From positions 1-64,000 of the forward strand of contig JAFQFV010000005.1 of the NCBI GenBank assembly GCA_017398555.1: a DNA stretch of 64,000 nt, read 5' to 3'. The number at the start of each line of letters is the position of its first letter. Within the stretch, counting starts at the first letter, position 1. The translations under genes and the position numbers were made by a program. A model generated the notes under the pieces. It searched no databases, had not been told where the DNA came from, and saw only the letters and a list, made by a program, of their open reading frames with translations. Positions 40,890-50,553 of the stretch are shown one piece after another. Source of the stretch: Alistipes sp. (GTDB taxonomy: Bacteria > Bacteroidota > Bacteroidia > Bacteroidales > Rikenellaceae).

Positions 40890-43800
40890 ATGCTTATGGT
40901 AAGGAAAATTGTACTTTCATTAGCTGCTGTTCTGTCAGTAGTCGGTATGGCTCTGGCTCAGAATAAGCAAGTTTCAGGTACGGTTACCGATACTAAGGGT
41001 GCGCCAATTCTTGGTGCAGCTGTTGTGGTTGAAGGAACCACTATCGGTACTTCTACCGATGCCCAGGGACAGTATACTCTCAATGCTCCGGCTGACGGTG
41101 TACTTACTGTTTCTTTTATCGGTTATAGTGACAAGCAGGTTGCTATCAATGGCAAAACCGTAGTAGATATTGTACTCGAGGAGTCTGCACAGGCTTTGGA
41201 GGACGTTATCGTAACTGCTTACGGTGAGGCTAAGCGTGAGGCATTCTCAGGTTCTGCTGTAATGGTAAAGACCGAGGAGATCGTTAAGAGCCAGCACACA
41301 AATGCTATCGACGCTCTGAACGGTAAGGTTCCAGGTCTGCAGATCGTGAATGTAACAGGTCAGCCTGGTGGTGCGTCACCAACCGTTATCATTCGTGGTA
41401 TCTCCTCTATCGAGGCAGGTACAAGCCCGCTTATCATCGTTGATGGTATGTCGTTCGCAGGTACTATGAATGATATCAACCCTGCCGATATCGAGTCTAT
41501 GTCAGTGTTGAAGGACGCTGCAGCAGCTGCTCTTTACGGTTCACGTGGTGCTAACGGTGTAATCTTGATTACAACTAAGCGCGCTAAGGGTCGTGATGCT
41601 ATCATCAATGTTGATATCAAGGTCGGTGTTAACCAGCGTGCACAGCAGGATTACGACTACATCACTGATCCTGGTGAGTACTATGAGATGCACTACAAGG
41701 GTCTGTACAACTACTACACAATGGTATCAGGTATGACCCCTTATGAGGCTCACGTACGTGCTAACAAGACTATGCTCGATCCATCTGCTGGTAACGGCTC
41801 ACTCGGTTACAATGTCTATACCCTTCCAGAGGGTCAGGATCTTATCGGTCGTAACGGTAAGCTCAACCCTGAGGCAACTCTTGGTCGTCTGATCAACTAT
41901 AAGGGTGAGGATTACTGGGTAACTCCTGATAACTGGATTGACGAGGTTTATATGAACGGTATCCGTCAGGAGTACAACGTAAACGTTGCTGCCGGTAACG
42001 AGCGTTCAAGCTTCTATGGTTCATTCGGTTACTTGAACAACGACGGTATCGTTGAGAATACAGGTTACGAGCGTTACACTGCTCGTCTGCGTGCTGACTA
42101 TATGGCTAAGAAGTGGCTGAAGGTTGGTGGTAATGCATCTTACACACACTCTGAGAGCAAGACCTCTTCAGGTGATGGTGCATCAGGCTCAACTTCAAAC
42201 ATCTTTGCTTATACTTCACAGATTGCGCCTATCTATCCGTTCTATACTCGTGATGGTAAGGGTAACATCCGCCGTGACTCTTATGGCAACGTTATCTACG
42301 ACCACGGTACTGCAACTATGGCAGGCTCTAACGCAGGTTTGAACCGTGCATTCCTTTCAAATGCAAACCCTTACTCAGCATTGATGCTCGATAAGAACAA
42401 CTCTTCTTCAAATCTCGCATCTTTCAACGGTTTTGCAGATTTGCTCCTTCCATTGGGCTTCAAGTTCTCATTCAATGGTGGTGTATCTGTAAGCCAGTCT
42501 GAGGCTATCAGCACAGCTAACCCACTCTATGGTCAGTATGCTGTATCAGGTGGTTCTATCGGTCGTTCACAGTCAATGTATTGGAGCTACACTCTCCAGC
42601 AGATTTTGACTTGGAACTACACATTTAACGATGTTCACCACGTAGATGTAATGCTCGGTCACGAGAACAACTACGATATGGGTCGTTCACTTTCAGGTTA
42701 TAAGAACGGTCTGTACTCAGTTGATTCATCTGAGCTTACTCAGGGTCTGAAGGTGTCAAGCACAAGCTCATCTTTCTCTGAGTACAACAATGAGGGTTAC
42801 CTCTTCCGTGGTCAGTATGACTATGACAACCGTTTCTTCTTCTCAGCATCTTTCCGTCGTGATGCTTCATCACGTTTCCACCCAGATCACCGTTGGGGTA
42901 ACTTCTGGTCTGTATCAGGTGCTTGGTTGATTAACAAGGAGAATTGGTTCAACGCAACTTGGGTTGACGAGCTCAAGATTAAGGCTTCTTATGGTTCACA
43001 GGGTAACGACCAGATTGGTGACTTCCTCTATATGGACCGCTACTCAATCGCAAACGATGGTACTGATAAGTGGTCAGTAGCTTTCGCTTCAAAGGGTAAT
43101 GAGGAGCTCACTTGGGAGACCAATGCAAATATGAACGCAGGTGTTGAGTTCTCATTCTGGCAGGGCCGTCTGGCTGGTAGCCTCGAGTACTTCAACCGTA
43201 TCACTACTGATATGCTCTCTTGGTACTCAGTTCCATCATCAATGGGTTACTCAGGTTTCTGGAAGAACGTTGGTGATATGGCTAACCAGGGTGTTGAGCT
43301 TGCTCTGAACGCAAACGTTATCCGCACAAAGAACGTTAATTGGAATATCAACCTCAACGCAACTTACGTAAAGAACAAGATCCTCGATCTTGACTACGAT
43401 AACGTTAAGGATCAGCTCTTTGACCTTGAGGGTAACGCATATACCGGTTACCGTGATGGTAGCAACATGTACGCAATCGGCCACTCAATCTATACAAAGA
43501 ACTACCGCGCATTTGCTGGTGTTGATCAGCAGACAGGTAAGGCTCTGTATTGGAAGCGTAACGAGTTCGTAGATAAGGCTACAGGTCAGCCAACATTCGA
43601 GTTGGAGAAGACTGCTGACTACTCTGAGGCAGATTACTTCATCTTCGATACTTCACTGCCTGATCTCTATGGTGGTTTCGGTACATCTCTCGAGGCTTAT
43701 GGCTTTGATTTGTCAGTAAACTTCGTATATCAGATTGGTGGTAAGGTTTATGATGGTGACTATGCAGGCTCTATGGCCAGCCGTGGTGTAAACCTCGTAA

Positions 43801-44156
43801 ACGTAGGTACATCTATCCACAAGGATATGTATAAGGCTTGGACTCCTGAGAATCCAAACAACGAGTATCCACGTTTCGTATATAGCGATAACTACACCTC
43901 TGCATCTTCTGACCGTTTCCTTGAGTCAGCTTCATACCTGAGCCTCCAGAATGTTAATGTTGGTTACACATTCCCACGCAAGTGGATGTCAAAGATTGGT
44001 GTTTCAAAGCTCCGTATCTACGTAGCTGCTGAGAATATTTGGTACTGGTCTGCTCGTAAGGGTCTCGACCCACGTCAGAGCTTCACCGGTGGTGCTTCAG
44101 CTGCTTACTACTCACCAATCCGTACAATCTCCGGTGGTGTTAACCTTACCTTCTAA
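40890..44156 (+). CDS. SusC/RagA-family TonB-linked outer-membrane transporter
   Basis: The 1088-aa product has a signal peptide (LSLAAVLSVVGMALA, Q next), a carboxypeptidase-regulatory-like domain (VSGTVTDTKGAPILGAAVVVEGT..., about 27-105), the plug (SGSAVMVKTEEIVKSQHTNAIDALNGKVPGLQI, VIIRGISSIEAGTSPLIIVDGM, MSVLKDAAAAALYGSRGANGVILITTK) and a large barrel. SusC works with a SusD-like lid to import oligomers. The next two genes are its lipoprotein partners. Strong codon bias and a clean promoter suggest abundance. ATG at the third codon is an alternative start. Confidence 0.96.
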   Translation: MLMVRKIVLSLAAVLSVVGMALAQNKQVSGTVTDTKGAPILGAAVVVEGTTIGTSTDAQGQYTLNAPADGVLTVSFIGYSDKQVAINGKTVVDIVLEESAQALEDVIVTAYGEAKREAFSGSAVMVKTEEIVKSQHTNAIDALNGKVPGLQIVNVTGQPGGASPTVIIRGISSIEAGTSPLIIVDGMSFAGTMNDINPADIESMSVLKDAAAAALYGSRGANGVILITTKRAKGRDAIINVDIKVGVNQRAQQDYDYITDPGEYYEMHYKGLYNYYTMVSGMTPYEAHVRANKTMLDPSAGNGSLGYNVYTLPEGQDLIGRNGKLNPEATLGRLINYKGEDYWVTPDNWIDEVYMNGIRQEYNVNVAAGNERSSFYGSFGYLNNDGIVENTGYERYTARLRADYMAKKWLKVGGNASYTHSESKTSSGDGASGSTSNIFAYTSQIAPIYPFYTRDGKGNIRRDSYGNVIYDHGTATMAGSNAGLNRAFLSNANPYSALMLDKNNSSSNLASFNGFADLLLPLGFKFSFNGGVSVSQSEAISTANPLYGQYAVSGGSIGRSQSMYWSYTLQQILTWNYTFNDVHHVDVMLGHENNYDMGRSLSGYKNGLYSVDSSELTQGLKVSSTSSSFSEYNNEGYLFRGQYDYDNRFFFSASFRRDASSRFHPDHRWGNFWSVSGAWLINKENWFNATWVDELKIKASYGSQGNDQIGDFLYMDRYSIANDGTDKWSVAFASKGNEELTWETNANMNAGVEFSFWQGRLAGSLEYFNRITTDMLSWYSVPSSMGYSGFWKNVGDMANQGVELALNANVIRTKNVNWNINLNATYVKNKILDLDYDNVKDQLFDLEGNAYTGYRDGSNMYAIGHSIYTKNYRAFAGVDQQTGKALYWKRNEFVDKATGQPTFELEKTADYSEADYFIFDTSLPDLYGGFGTSLEAYGFDLSVNFVYQIGGKVYDGDYAGSMASRGVNLVNVGTSIHKDMYKAWTPENPNNEYPRFVYSDNYTSASSDRFLESASYLSLQNVNVGYTFPRKWMSKIGVSKLRIYVAAENIWYWSARKGLDPRQSFTGGASAAYYSPIRTISGGVNLTF

Positions 44157-44179
44157 TTATTAAAGAAAGGAGAAAAGAT

Positions 44180-45802
44180 ATGAAAAATATATTGAAATAT
44201 ACAGCTATATTCAGCGTTCTTGCTTCTGTAGTAGCTACCGGCTGTATCAAGGAGGTTCACCCTACCGGCAGCTCTATCTCTGCAGAGCAGGCTACCGCTT
44301 CTGCTGACGCGCTTAAGTCAATGACTGCCGCTATCCACAACTACGCAGCTAATGCAGAGTGGGCAGGTGGCACTCCTAGTGTACACTCATTCTATGGTCT
44401 TCCATCAGTCGGCGTACACCGTGAGGTAATGTGCAATGACCTTACAATCATGGATAACCCGTATGGTTGGTACTCACAGTTCCAGTCAAATCAGGGTCTG
44501 AGCGCAACAAGCTCACACATCCAGATTTTCTGGTTGATTTATACCAAGATTATCGCGCTGTCAAACGATGTTATCCGTATGAATCCGGATATCGACGCTA
44601 TCGTTGATACTAACAAGGGTTATGTAGGTGCTGCTTACGCATACCGCGCTCTTGCTATGCTCGAGATGGCTCAGATGCACGAGTTCAAGGCAAACAAGTA
44701 CACCTCAAAGGAGGGTATCGAGGGTCTTACCGTTCCTTACCTCCACGAGAATATGACTGTTGACTATGCTAAGAATAACCCTCGTCTGACTAAGGCTGAG
44801 GCTCTTGAGAAGATTTATGAGCTCCTTGACAAGGCTGTTCTTCTGCTCGATGGCCACACCCCTTCAACAGACAAGACCCTGCCTGATTTGGCAGTAGCAT
44901 ACGGTCTTTACGCACGTGCAAAGCTCTATGAGGGCGACTATGCAAAGGCTAAGGAGTATGCAGAGTTGGCTCTTGCTGCAGGTTCTTACTCTCCACTTAC
45001 AAAGGAGCAGTGGACATCTGTAACAGACGGCTTTAACAACGCTGACTCACAGCAGTCTTGGATGCTCTGCATTCGTACCTCTTCAGAGTCTATCGTTGTT
45101 AAGCGTGGTATCGTAAACTTCGTATCGTTTATGTCAACTGAGCAGACTTACGGTTACGGTGGTCCTGGTGCAGGTGCTTATGTAATGGTTGATAAGCAGT
45201 TCTACAACCAGATTCCTGATACTGACTTCCGTAAGCTCTCTTGGAAGGCTCCTGCAGGTCACGCTCTTGAGGCACAGAACACATTCGTTCCTGCAACTGA
45301 GACCTACCCAGGTGCAGAGGAGCTTCCTGAGTACGCATCTCTTAAGTTCCGTCCAGGTGAGGCTAATCCGGATGACTACCTGATTGGTTCAGCAACTGAT
45401 ATGCCACTTATGCGTATGGAGGAGATGAAGTTTATCATCGCTGAGTGCGACGCTCGTAATGGTGATGCTTCTTCACTGATTGATATTGTTAAGACTCGTA
45501 ACGAGGCTTACACTTGTACAAAGACCGGCTCTGAGCTCATTAAGGAGATGTTCCTCCAGAAGCGTATCGAGTTCTGGGGTGAGGGTGTCATGTTCTTTGA
45601 CTACAAGCGTTGCCCAGAGTATCTGTCAATCAACCGCGGTTACCCAGGTACTAACCACCCGGAGATGGCTCGTTTCAATGTTGATGGTATTGCACCTTGG
45701 TTCAATGTACCTATCAACGGTTATGAGGCACAGGATAACAAGGCTCTCTCTGAGACCAACAACCCTGACCCATCTGACAGCATTCTTCCATGGGTAGAGT
45801 AA
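44180..45802 (+). CDS. SusD/RagB-family surface lipoprotein
   Basis: The 540-aa product has a lipobox (ASVVATGCIKEV) and SusD features: an N-terminal TPR-rich fold (SAEQATASADALKSMTAAIHNYAANAEW), a helical region with GAAYAYRALAMLEMAQM, and a C-terminal RagB_SusD domain including MPLMRMEEMKFIIAECDARNGD and FLQKRIEFWGEGVMFFDYKRC. It caps the SusC barrel. It starts 23 bp after susC. No glycoside hydrolase, sulfatase or regulator is adjacent, so the ligand cannot be told from context. Confidence 0.94.
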   Translation: MKNILKYTAIFSVLASVVATGCIKEVHPTGSSISAEQATASADALKSMTAAIHNYAANAEWAGGTPSVHSFYGLPSVGVHREVMCNDLTIMDNPYGWYSQFQSNQGLSATSSHIQIFWLIYTKIIALSNDVIRMNPDIDAIVDTNKGYVGAAYAYRALAMLEMAQMHEFKANKYTSKEGIEGLTVPYLHENMTVDYAKNNPRLTKAEALEKIYELLDKAVLLLDGHTPSTDKTLPDLAVAYGLYARAKLYEGDYAKAKEYAELALAAGSYSPLTKEQWTSVTDGFNNADSQQSWMLCIRTSSESIVVKRGIVNFVSFMSTEQTYGYGGPGAGAYVMVDKQFYNQIPDTDFRKLSWKAPAGHALEAQNTFVPATETYPGAEELPEYASLKFRPGEANPDDYLIGSATDMPLMRMEEMKFIIAECDARNGDASSLIDIVKTRNEAYTCTKTGSELIKEMFLQKRIEFWGEGVMFFDYKRCPEYLSINRGYPGTNHPEMARFNVDGIAPWFNVPINGYEAQDNKALSETNNPDPSDSILPWVE

Positions 45803-45838
45803 CAGAACAGAGTGTCAAATTGAAAAAAATGCGAATAT

Positions 45839-48800
45839 ATGAAAGCAATAAATAAATTTTTCTATGCCTTGCTCGCCTTTGCTACAGTAGGTATGGTCGC
45901 TTGTAGCGAGGACCTTACCCACGAGGCGGGTCCGGCAGAGTTGGAGGGTTGCTACGACGTCTATTTCCCAGACGCAAGTGTTCTTGAGACACAGGGCCCT
46001 ATGGGTGAAGTGAGCCTTGATCCATCTGAGGCAACAGTATTCACATATTCTGCTTATCGTAATAATGTCGATGGCGAGATTACCGTACCGGTAGAGATTT
46101 CAAAGAATACTACCGATAAGGATGGTAACGCAATGTTTACTGTAGATCCTATCGTCTTTGCTGATGGTGAGGATGTTGCAGAGTTCACCGTAACCCTCTC
46201 TGATAAGGCTGAGGTAGGTGTTCCTTACACCTTTGAGCTCTCTATCGTAAACGACCCACAGTATGTAAAGCAGTACGATACCAATAACGCAACTACTTTC
46301 TCTGTTACTATCAACCGTGTAAAGTGGATTGACCTTGGTGAGTGCGCTTATACTGATGATGTCGTTACCTCTTGGTGGGGTGTTACATTTAGCGGAGAGT
46401 GGGCTGGTCAGACTCACCCAACTTACAACGTAAAGGTTCAGGTTCGTGCTGACTCTATCAATGAGGATGCATTTAATGCTGCTCTTGAGGGTACAGGTGA
46501 GGATGCTGGTCTTGCAGGTATCTACCGCATGGTAAATGCTTACCGTGTAGGCCCTTGGGGCGATGACTCTGACGAGGAGTACAACGCAGCTATTGAGGCT
46601 AATCCTATCTACACTATTATCAATGCAACTCCATACGATAAAGCCTATATTCCTCTTCAGGAGCTTGGCCTTACAATCAATGGCGGTATGGTATCTATCT
46701 ACTCTTATCCTGCGGCTCTTAGTGATTTGAATCGTGCAGATGATATTACCGATGATATGTATGGTAAGATTGAAAATGGTGCTCTTACATTCCCAGTTGA
46801 GGCACTGCTTGGTTGTCCAGGTGGAAGTTATGTAGGAAAGAACACATACCCTTGTAACTATGATGGCGCTTTCAAACTCGTTCTCTCTCCAGCACTCGGC
46901 GTTTACGAGCTTGCTATGCCTGATGCTGAGGAGGATGGTGACTTCTCATTCTCTGAGGTAGAGCTTCCAGAGAACGCACTGTTCTACTCTGAGAGCCAGG
47001 CTGCTTCTTGGGTTCCAGTACTTGAGAAGGGTCGTTGCGAGGTTAGCACAAAGGATGCAGATCGTCTCTTCTACAAGGAGTATGGTCTTCTCTATCGCCT
47101 CCCAGACCTCTACGAGGCAGGTTATCCAATCTACTTCTCTGCTCTTGAGGATGGTACTGTAACTCTTCCAAAGCAGTATATTAACCAGGCTACAGGTCTT
47201 GTTCAGAATGGTTATGAGGTTAAGATGGCTATCGACACTGAGGCTTCTAAGTTCGATCCAGCTACAGGTCTGCTTACTCTGGTTGCTGAGTTCTACTCTG
47301 GCAAAGGTGAGGATGCAGTTAGCTATGGCGTATTTGAGGAGATTATCGCAGTTGAGGCTCCTGAGTTCCCTGTTCAGCCAATGCTTGACCTTCAGAACGA
47401 CTTCGTTTACGCTCCATTCTATACAGCTCCGCTGACATCAGAGTTTATGGATTCTGAGTTTGATGTAACTCTTGAGAAGGGTACTTGCATCAACCCTGCA
47501 CTCACTCTTGATGGTGCTGCATACCGCCTCTCTTCACTCTACACTAATGGCTACGATATCTACTTCGTTGCTGACTCTGAGGGTAATGTAGGTACAGCAG
47601 CAGGTTATGAGCTCCAGCCTACAGGTGTTAATATCTACGGTAAGGCAGCTTATATGCAGATTCTCAGCGGTACTTGCAACGAGAAGACTACCATTCTTAA
47701 GGCTAAGTTCTGCGATGTTGAGGGTAATACACTCGTTCCTGCACTCTGCACAGAGACTATCGTAAACTACACTTGGGTTGAGGTTGCTACAGGTAGCTAC
47801 TACTCTTCTCTCTACACAACAGAGACTGAGGATGGTCAGGTTGCATATGTACCATTTACTGATCGTAAGCTCTATATGGCTGAGGGTACAAATCTTTATC
47901 GTATCGAGAACTACATGGGCGAGGGCTCTCAGTTGAACTTCTCTTGGGATAAGACTACCAACAAGTGCGAGATTATCGGTTTCAACGATACTGGTTTTGA
48001 CGCTGCAAACTTTGGCAGTGTAGGAAACATCTTCGCTTGCGACTTCCGTACATTCTACCAGTGGATTGGTCAGGATTATACTTGGGAGGACCTTGCTGGC
48101 AAATTCAGTGGTGATGTACAGCCTTACTATGACCCAGCTGCAAATGAGTTTGTATTCTATGTACAGCTCACTGCTCCAGAGATGGGTGTAGGTATGGCTC
48201 TTGGTAGTGGCTATGTTGAGTACTTCTCTATTGATGGCGCTATTTCAGAGGGTGCACAGTGGGTAGATGTAGCTACAGGCTCTTGGGAATGTACTGTACT
48301 AGAGGATCCGCTTACAGGCCTTGTGCTCCAGAATAAGGAGGGTACTAACAACTACCGAGTAGTAGATTTTATGTCTGCTGCAACAGGTGTTACTGGTAAG
48401 CACTTCGAGTTCACTTGGGACAGAGAAACAAACCTTTGCGAGCTAAATGGTTTTGTTGATACTGGTATTCTTGCATCAAATTTGGGTGTTCAGCTTGAGG
48501 TTGATGAGACCATCCATTTTGTTGATGAAAAGACTTTCTGGAATAATAATGGTTATCCAGATGATACTTGGGAGTCACTTGCTGCAGAGTATGGTGCCTC
48601 TGTGCAGCCATTCTTCGAGCCAGAGTACAATGCATTTGCATTCCGTGTATCTTACTATTTACCAAATGTGGATGGCCCTATTCAGTTTACAGATAGTGAA
48701 GGTCAGAAGAGCTATTTTACATACGAGTTTTTCTATCTCGATGTTGAGAATGCAACTCCTGCGTCTATGGCTGCAGCTGAGGAGGTATTTATGAAACCTG

Positions 48801-49000
48801 TTACAATCAGCGGTATTGCAACAACCATCATTAGAAATGGTAAGGTAGCTCCTAAGTCTAAGGCTCCAGTACAGCGTACTGTAAAGAGTGCAAGCAAGGC
48901 TTCATTCAGCAAGGCTGAGGTAAATACTATGAAGACTGTTGTTCGCTCACTCAAGACCGTTACTCCGGTTAAGCGTGAGATGAAGGTTAAGGCATTCTAA
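45839..49000 (+). CDS. Giant surface lipoprotein with two pairs of internal repeats
   Basis: The 1053-aa product has a lipobox ending at C22 (FATVGMVACSEDL) with acidic residues just after it, as in Bacteroidota surface-export signals. An N-terminal Ig-like region (about 40-155) is followed by two repeat pairs: about 377-520 and 527-646 (LEKGRCEV/LEKGTCIN, LLYRLPDLY/AAYRLSSLY), and about 650-800 and 808-970, both starting W-V-E/D-V-A-T-G-S. A basic tail (about 1005-1053) is rich in Lys. It lies 36 bp after susD and probably binds the same ligand. No known enzyme domain was recognised. Confidence 0.8.
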   Translation: MKAINKFFYALLAFATVGMVACSEDLTHEAGPAELEGCYDVYFPDASVLETQGPMGEVSLDPSEATVFTYSAYRNNVDGEITVPVEISKNTTDKDGNAMFTVDPIVFADGEDVAEFTVTLSDKAEVGVPYTFELSIVNDPQYVKQYDTNNATTFSVTINRVKWIDLGECAYTDDVVTSWWGVTFSGEWAGQTHPTYNVKVQVRADSINEDAFNAALEGTGEDAGLAGIYRMVNAYRVGPWGDDSDEEYNAAIEANPIYTIINATPYDKAYIPLQELGLTINGGMVSIYSYPAALSDLNRADDITDDMYGKIENGALTFPVEALLGCPGGSYVGKNTYPCNYDGAFKLVLSPALGVYELAMPDAEEDGDFSFSEVELPENALFYSESQAASWVPVLEKGRCEVSTKDADRLFYKEYGLLYRLPDLYEAGYPIYFSALEDGTVTLPKQYINQATGLVQNGYEVKMAIDTEASKFDPATGLLTLVAEFYSGKGEDAVSYGVFEEIIAVEAPEFPVQPMLDLQNDFVYAPFYTAPLTSEFMDSEFDVTLEKGTCINPALTLDGAAYRLSSLYTNGYDIYFVADSEGNVGTAAGYELQPTGVNIYGKAAYMQILSGTCNEKTTILKAKFCDVEGNTLVPALCTETIVNYTWVEVATGSYYSSLYTTETEDGQVAYVPFTDRKLYMAEGTNLYRIENYMGEGSQLNFSWDKTTNKCEIIGFNDTGFDAANFGSVGNIFACDFRTFYQWIGQDYTWEDLAGKFSGDVQPYYDPAANEFVFYVQLTAPEMGVGMALGSGYVEYFSIDGAISEGAQWVDVATGSWECTVLEDPLTGLVLQNKEGTNNYRVVDFMSAATGVTGKHFEFTWDRETNLCELNGFVDTGILASNLGVQLEVDETIHFVDEKTFWNNNGYPDDTWESLAAEYGASVQPFFEPEYNAFAFRVSYYLPNVDGPIQFTDSEGQKSYFTYEFFYLDVENATPASMAAAEEVFMKPVTISGIATTIIRNGKVAPKSKAPVQRTVKSASKASFSKAEVNTMKTVVRSLKTVTPVKREMKVKAF

Positions 49001-49018
49001 TTAGAGAAAACTCTATAC

Positions 49019-49052
49019 AAAAGCGAAGGGCAAACAGCTCTTCGCTTTTTTG
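49019..49052 (+). terminator. Intrinsic terminator of the SusC/D operon
   Basis: AAGCGAAG (49021-49028) pairs with CTTCGCTT (49040-49047), and T-rich sequence (TTTTTTGTTTTG) follows. It lies 20 bp after the lipoprotein stop codon. Confidence 0.85.
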
Positions 49053-49086
49053 TTTTGTATTGGTGGCAACAGCCCGTCTGTCTGAA

Positions 49087-49383
49087 AGCCGCTGACAATC
49101 AGAAAAATATTTTGCAATTTCTATGAACCGTAGCATGTTCGTTGCACCTCGGAGCAGAAAAGGTCAGATTTCTCTGACCTTTTCTGCGACCAAGTCCCCC
49201 TTTGTCAACCGACGCCAAGCCGAGAGCAGAGTCAAGCTCGCTTGAACTATGCCGAGGCGCGAAGGAGGAAAAGCCACCTTTAGGTGGATTAAAGGGGTAG
49301 GACAATTTTCGCTATCTTCACTAACCTCCTTAAACTCCCTATTCAGCATTAGCCGCTGACAATCAGAAAAATATTTTGCAATT
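49087..49383. repeat. 33-bp direct repeat flanking a palindromic insert before rpsP
   Basis: The 33-mer that begins AGCCGCTGACAATCAG and ends ATTTTGCAATT is identical at 49087-49119 and 49351-49383. Between the copies, 231 bp include a perfect 15-bp hairpin GCAGAAAAGGTCAGA (49154-49168) with TCTGACCTTTTCTGC (49173-49187), the motif TCAAGCTCGCTTGA, a CCACC/GGTGG hairpin (about 49276-49289) and a GTCC...GGAC outer pairing. The right copy supplies the -33 element of the rpsP promoter. No transposase ORF is present. Confidence 0.85.
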
Positions 49384-49405
49384 CCGAAAATTATTTCTAC
49401 CTTTG
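49375..49405 (+). promoter_or_regulatory. rpsP-rimM promoter
   Basis: TTTG (49375-49378), exactly 19 bp, TACCTTTG (49398-49405). The leader to the rpsP ATG is about 55 nt. The -33 element lies inside the right copy of the 33-bp repeat; the left copy has the same -33 element but no -7 element at the right distance. Confidence 0.85.
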
Positions 49406-49466
49406 TGCCGATTAATCCAAAGTGGGTTAGTGTAACTTATTTATTAACAAAAAATTTTATAGCAAA

Positions 49467-50006
49467 ATGGCTGTTAAAATTCGTTTGGCACGTCATGGTA
49501 AGAAGGCTTACGCTTTCTATCACATCGTCGTTGCAGATAGCAGAGCGCCACGTGATGGTAAATTTATCGAGAAGCTGGGTACTTACAACCCTAACACGAA
49601 TCCTGCTACAATCGACCTGAACTTCGAGCAAGCACTGGGTTGGTTAATGAAGGGCGCACAACCTACCGATACTGCTCGTGCGATTCTTTCGTACAAGGGC
49701 GTATTGTACAAGAAGCACCTGCTTGGTGGTGTAGCTAAGGGCGCATTCACTGAGGCTGAGGCTGAGGCTCGTTTCAACAAGTGGCTCGGCGAGAAGGAGG
49801 GTAAGGTTGCCGCTAAGGTTAGCTCTCTCGCTTCTGCTGCTACTGCTGACAAGAAGGCTCGTCTGACTGCTGAGGCTGCTGTAAACGCAGCTCGCGTACA
49901 GGCACTTGCTGAGAAGAAGGCTGCTGCTGAGGCTGAGGCTGCCGCTGCTGCTGCAGAGGCTGCTGCCGCAGAGAGCGCTGAGGAGTCAACTGAGGCTGCT
50001 GAGTAA
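49467..50006 (+). CDS. rpsP: Ribosomal protein S16 with long Ala/Glu-rich tail
   Basis: S16 is a 30S assembly protein. The first about 85 residues are the S16 fold ([42 protein letters not shown]). The remaining about 95 residues are an extension rich in Ala, Glu and Lys, probably helical, ending in [14 protein letters not shown]. Total length is 179 aa against 80-90 in E. coli; a tail of this kind is usual in Bacteroidota. rimM follows by 7 bp, as expected for an S16-RimM pair. Confidence 0.97.
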   Translation: MAVKIRLARHGKKAYAFYHIVVADSRAPRDGKFIEKLGTYNPNTNPATIDLNFEQALGWLMKGAQPTDTARAILSYKGVLYKKHLLGGVAKGAFTEAEAEARFNKWLGEKEGKVAAKVSSLASAATADKKARLTAEAAVNAARVQALAEKKAAAEAEAAAAAAEAAAAESAEESTEAAE

Positions 50007-50013
50007 AGCAGGT

Positions 50014-50502
50014 ATGTTGGCAGTCGGTCGTATAACAAAGCTCTTTGGAGCTGAGGGTGAGGTTAATGTTAACCTCTATGCCGACTTCCCCGACAACTTT
50101 TCTGAGGAACAACCGCTGTTTACTATTGTGGACAGTCTGGTCGTTCCTCTTTTTTGTGACTCTTTCTCTCGTCGTGGTCGTGGTAATGCTACGGTACGTT
50201 TTGCCGATATAGACACTCCAAAGCGCGCCGAACTGATTATGGGTAATGAGATATTTATCGAGGAGGCAGAGAGCGATGACGACGAGTTTACATTTGAGGA
50301 TTTGATAGGTTTTACCGTCAAAATTGGCCGTCGCAAGGGCGAGATAACCGATTTCTACGATAATGAGTACAATCCGCTCTTTGAGGTCGAAATAGGCGGC
50401 AAGCACTACCTTATCCCCGCCGTTGAGGAGTTTATCGCGGCGATAGACTTCGATAAGCAGGAGATTAAGTTGGTGCTACCTGACGGACTTATCGAGTTGT
50501 AG
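50014..50502 (+). CDS. rimM: RimM, 16S rRNA processing factor
   Basis: RimM binds S19 and aids 30S head assembly. The 162-aa protein has the RimM N-terminal barrel (LAVGRITKLFGAEGEVNVNLYADFP) and the PRC-barrel C-terminal domain (LIGFTVKIGRRKGEITDFYDNEYNPLFEVEIGGKHYLIPA). The ATG at 50014 follows rpsP by 7 bp; longer in-frame starts would lie inside rpsP and add no RimM sequence. Confidence 0.95.
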   Translation: MLAVGRITKLFGAEGEVNVNLYADFPDNFSEEQPLFTIVDSLVVPLFCDSFSRRGRGNATVRFADIDTPKRAELIMGNEIFIEEAESDDDEFTFEDLIGFTVKIGRRKGEITDFYDNEYNPLFEVEIGGKHYLIPAVEEFIAAIDFDKQEIKLVLPDGLIEL

Positions 50503-50507
50503 AGAAT

Positions 50508-50538
50508 AAAAAAGCGAGGTTTTGCCTCGCTTTTTTAT
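50508..50538. terminator. Bidirectional intrinsic terminator
   Basis: AAAAAAGCGAGG (50508-50519) pairs with CCTCGCTTTTTT (50525-50536) around a five-base loop. It lies between the convergent rimM and nadE genes. Confidence 0.88.
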
Positions 50539-50553
50539 TTTATAGAGTCTGAA

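Noticed and set aside
40890..49000. Polysaccharide utilisation locus
   Set aside because: SusC/D are present but no carbohydrate enzyme or regulator is adjacent; the amylase at 55562 is 6.5 kb away in another operon.
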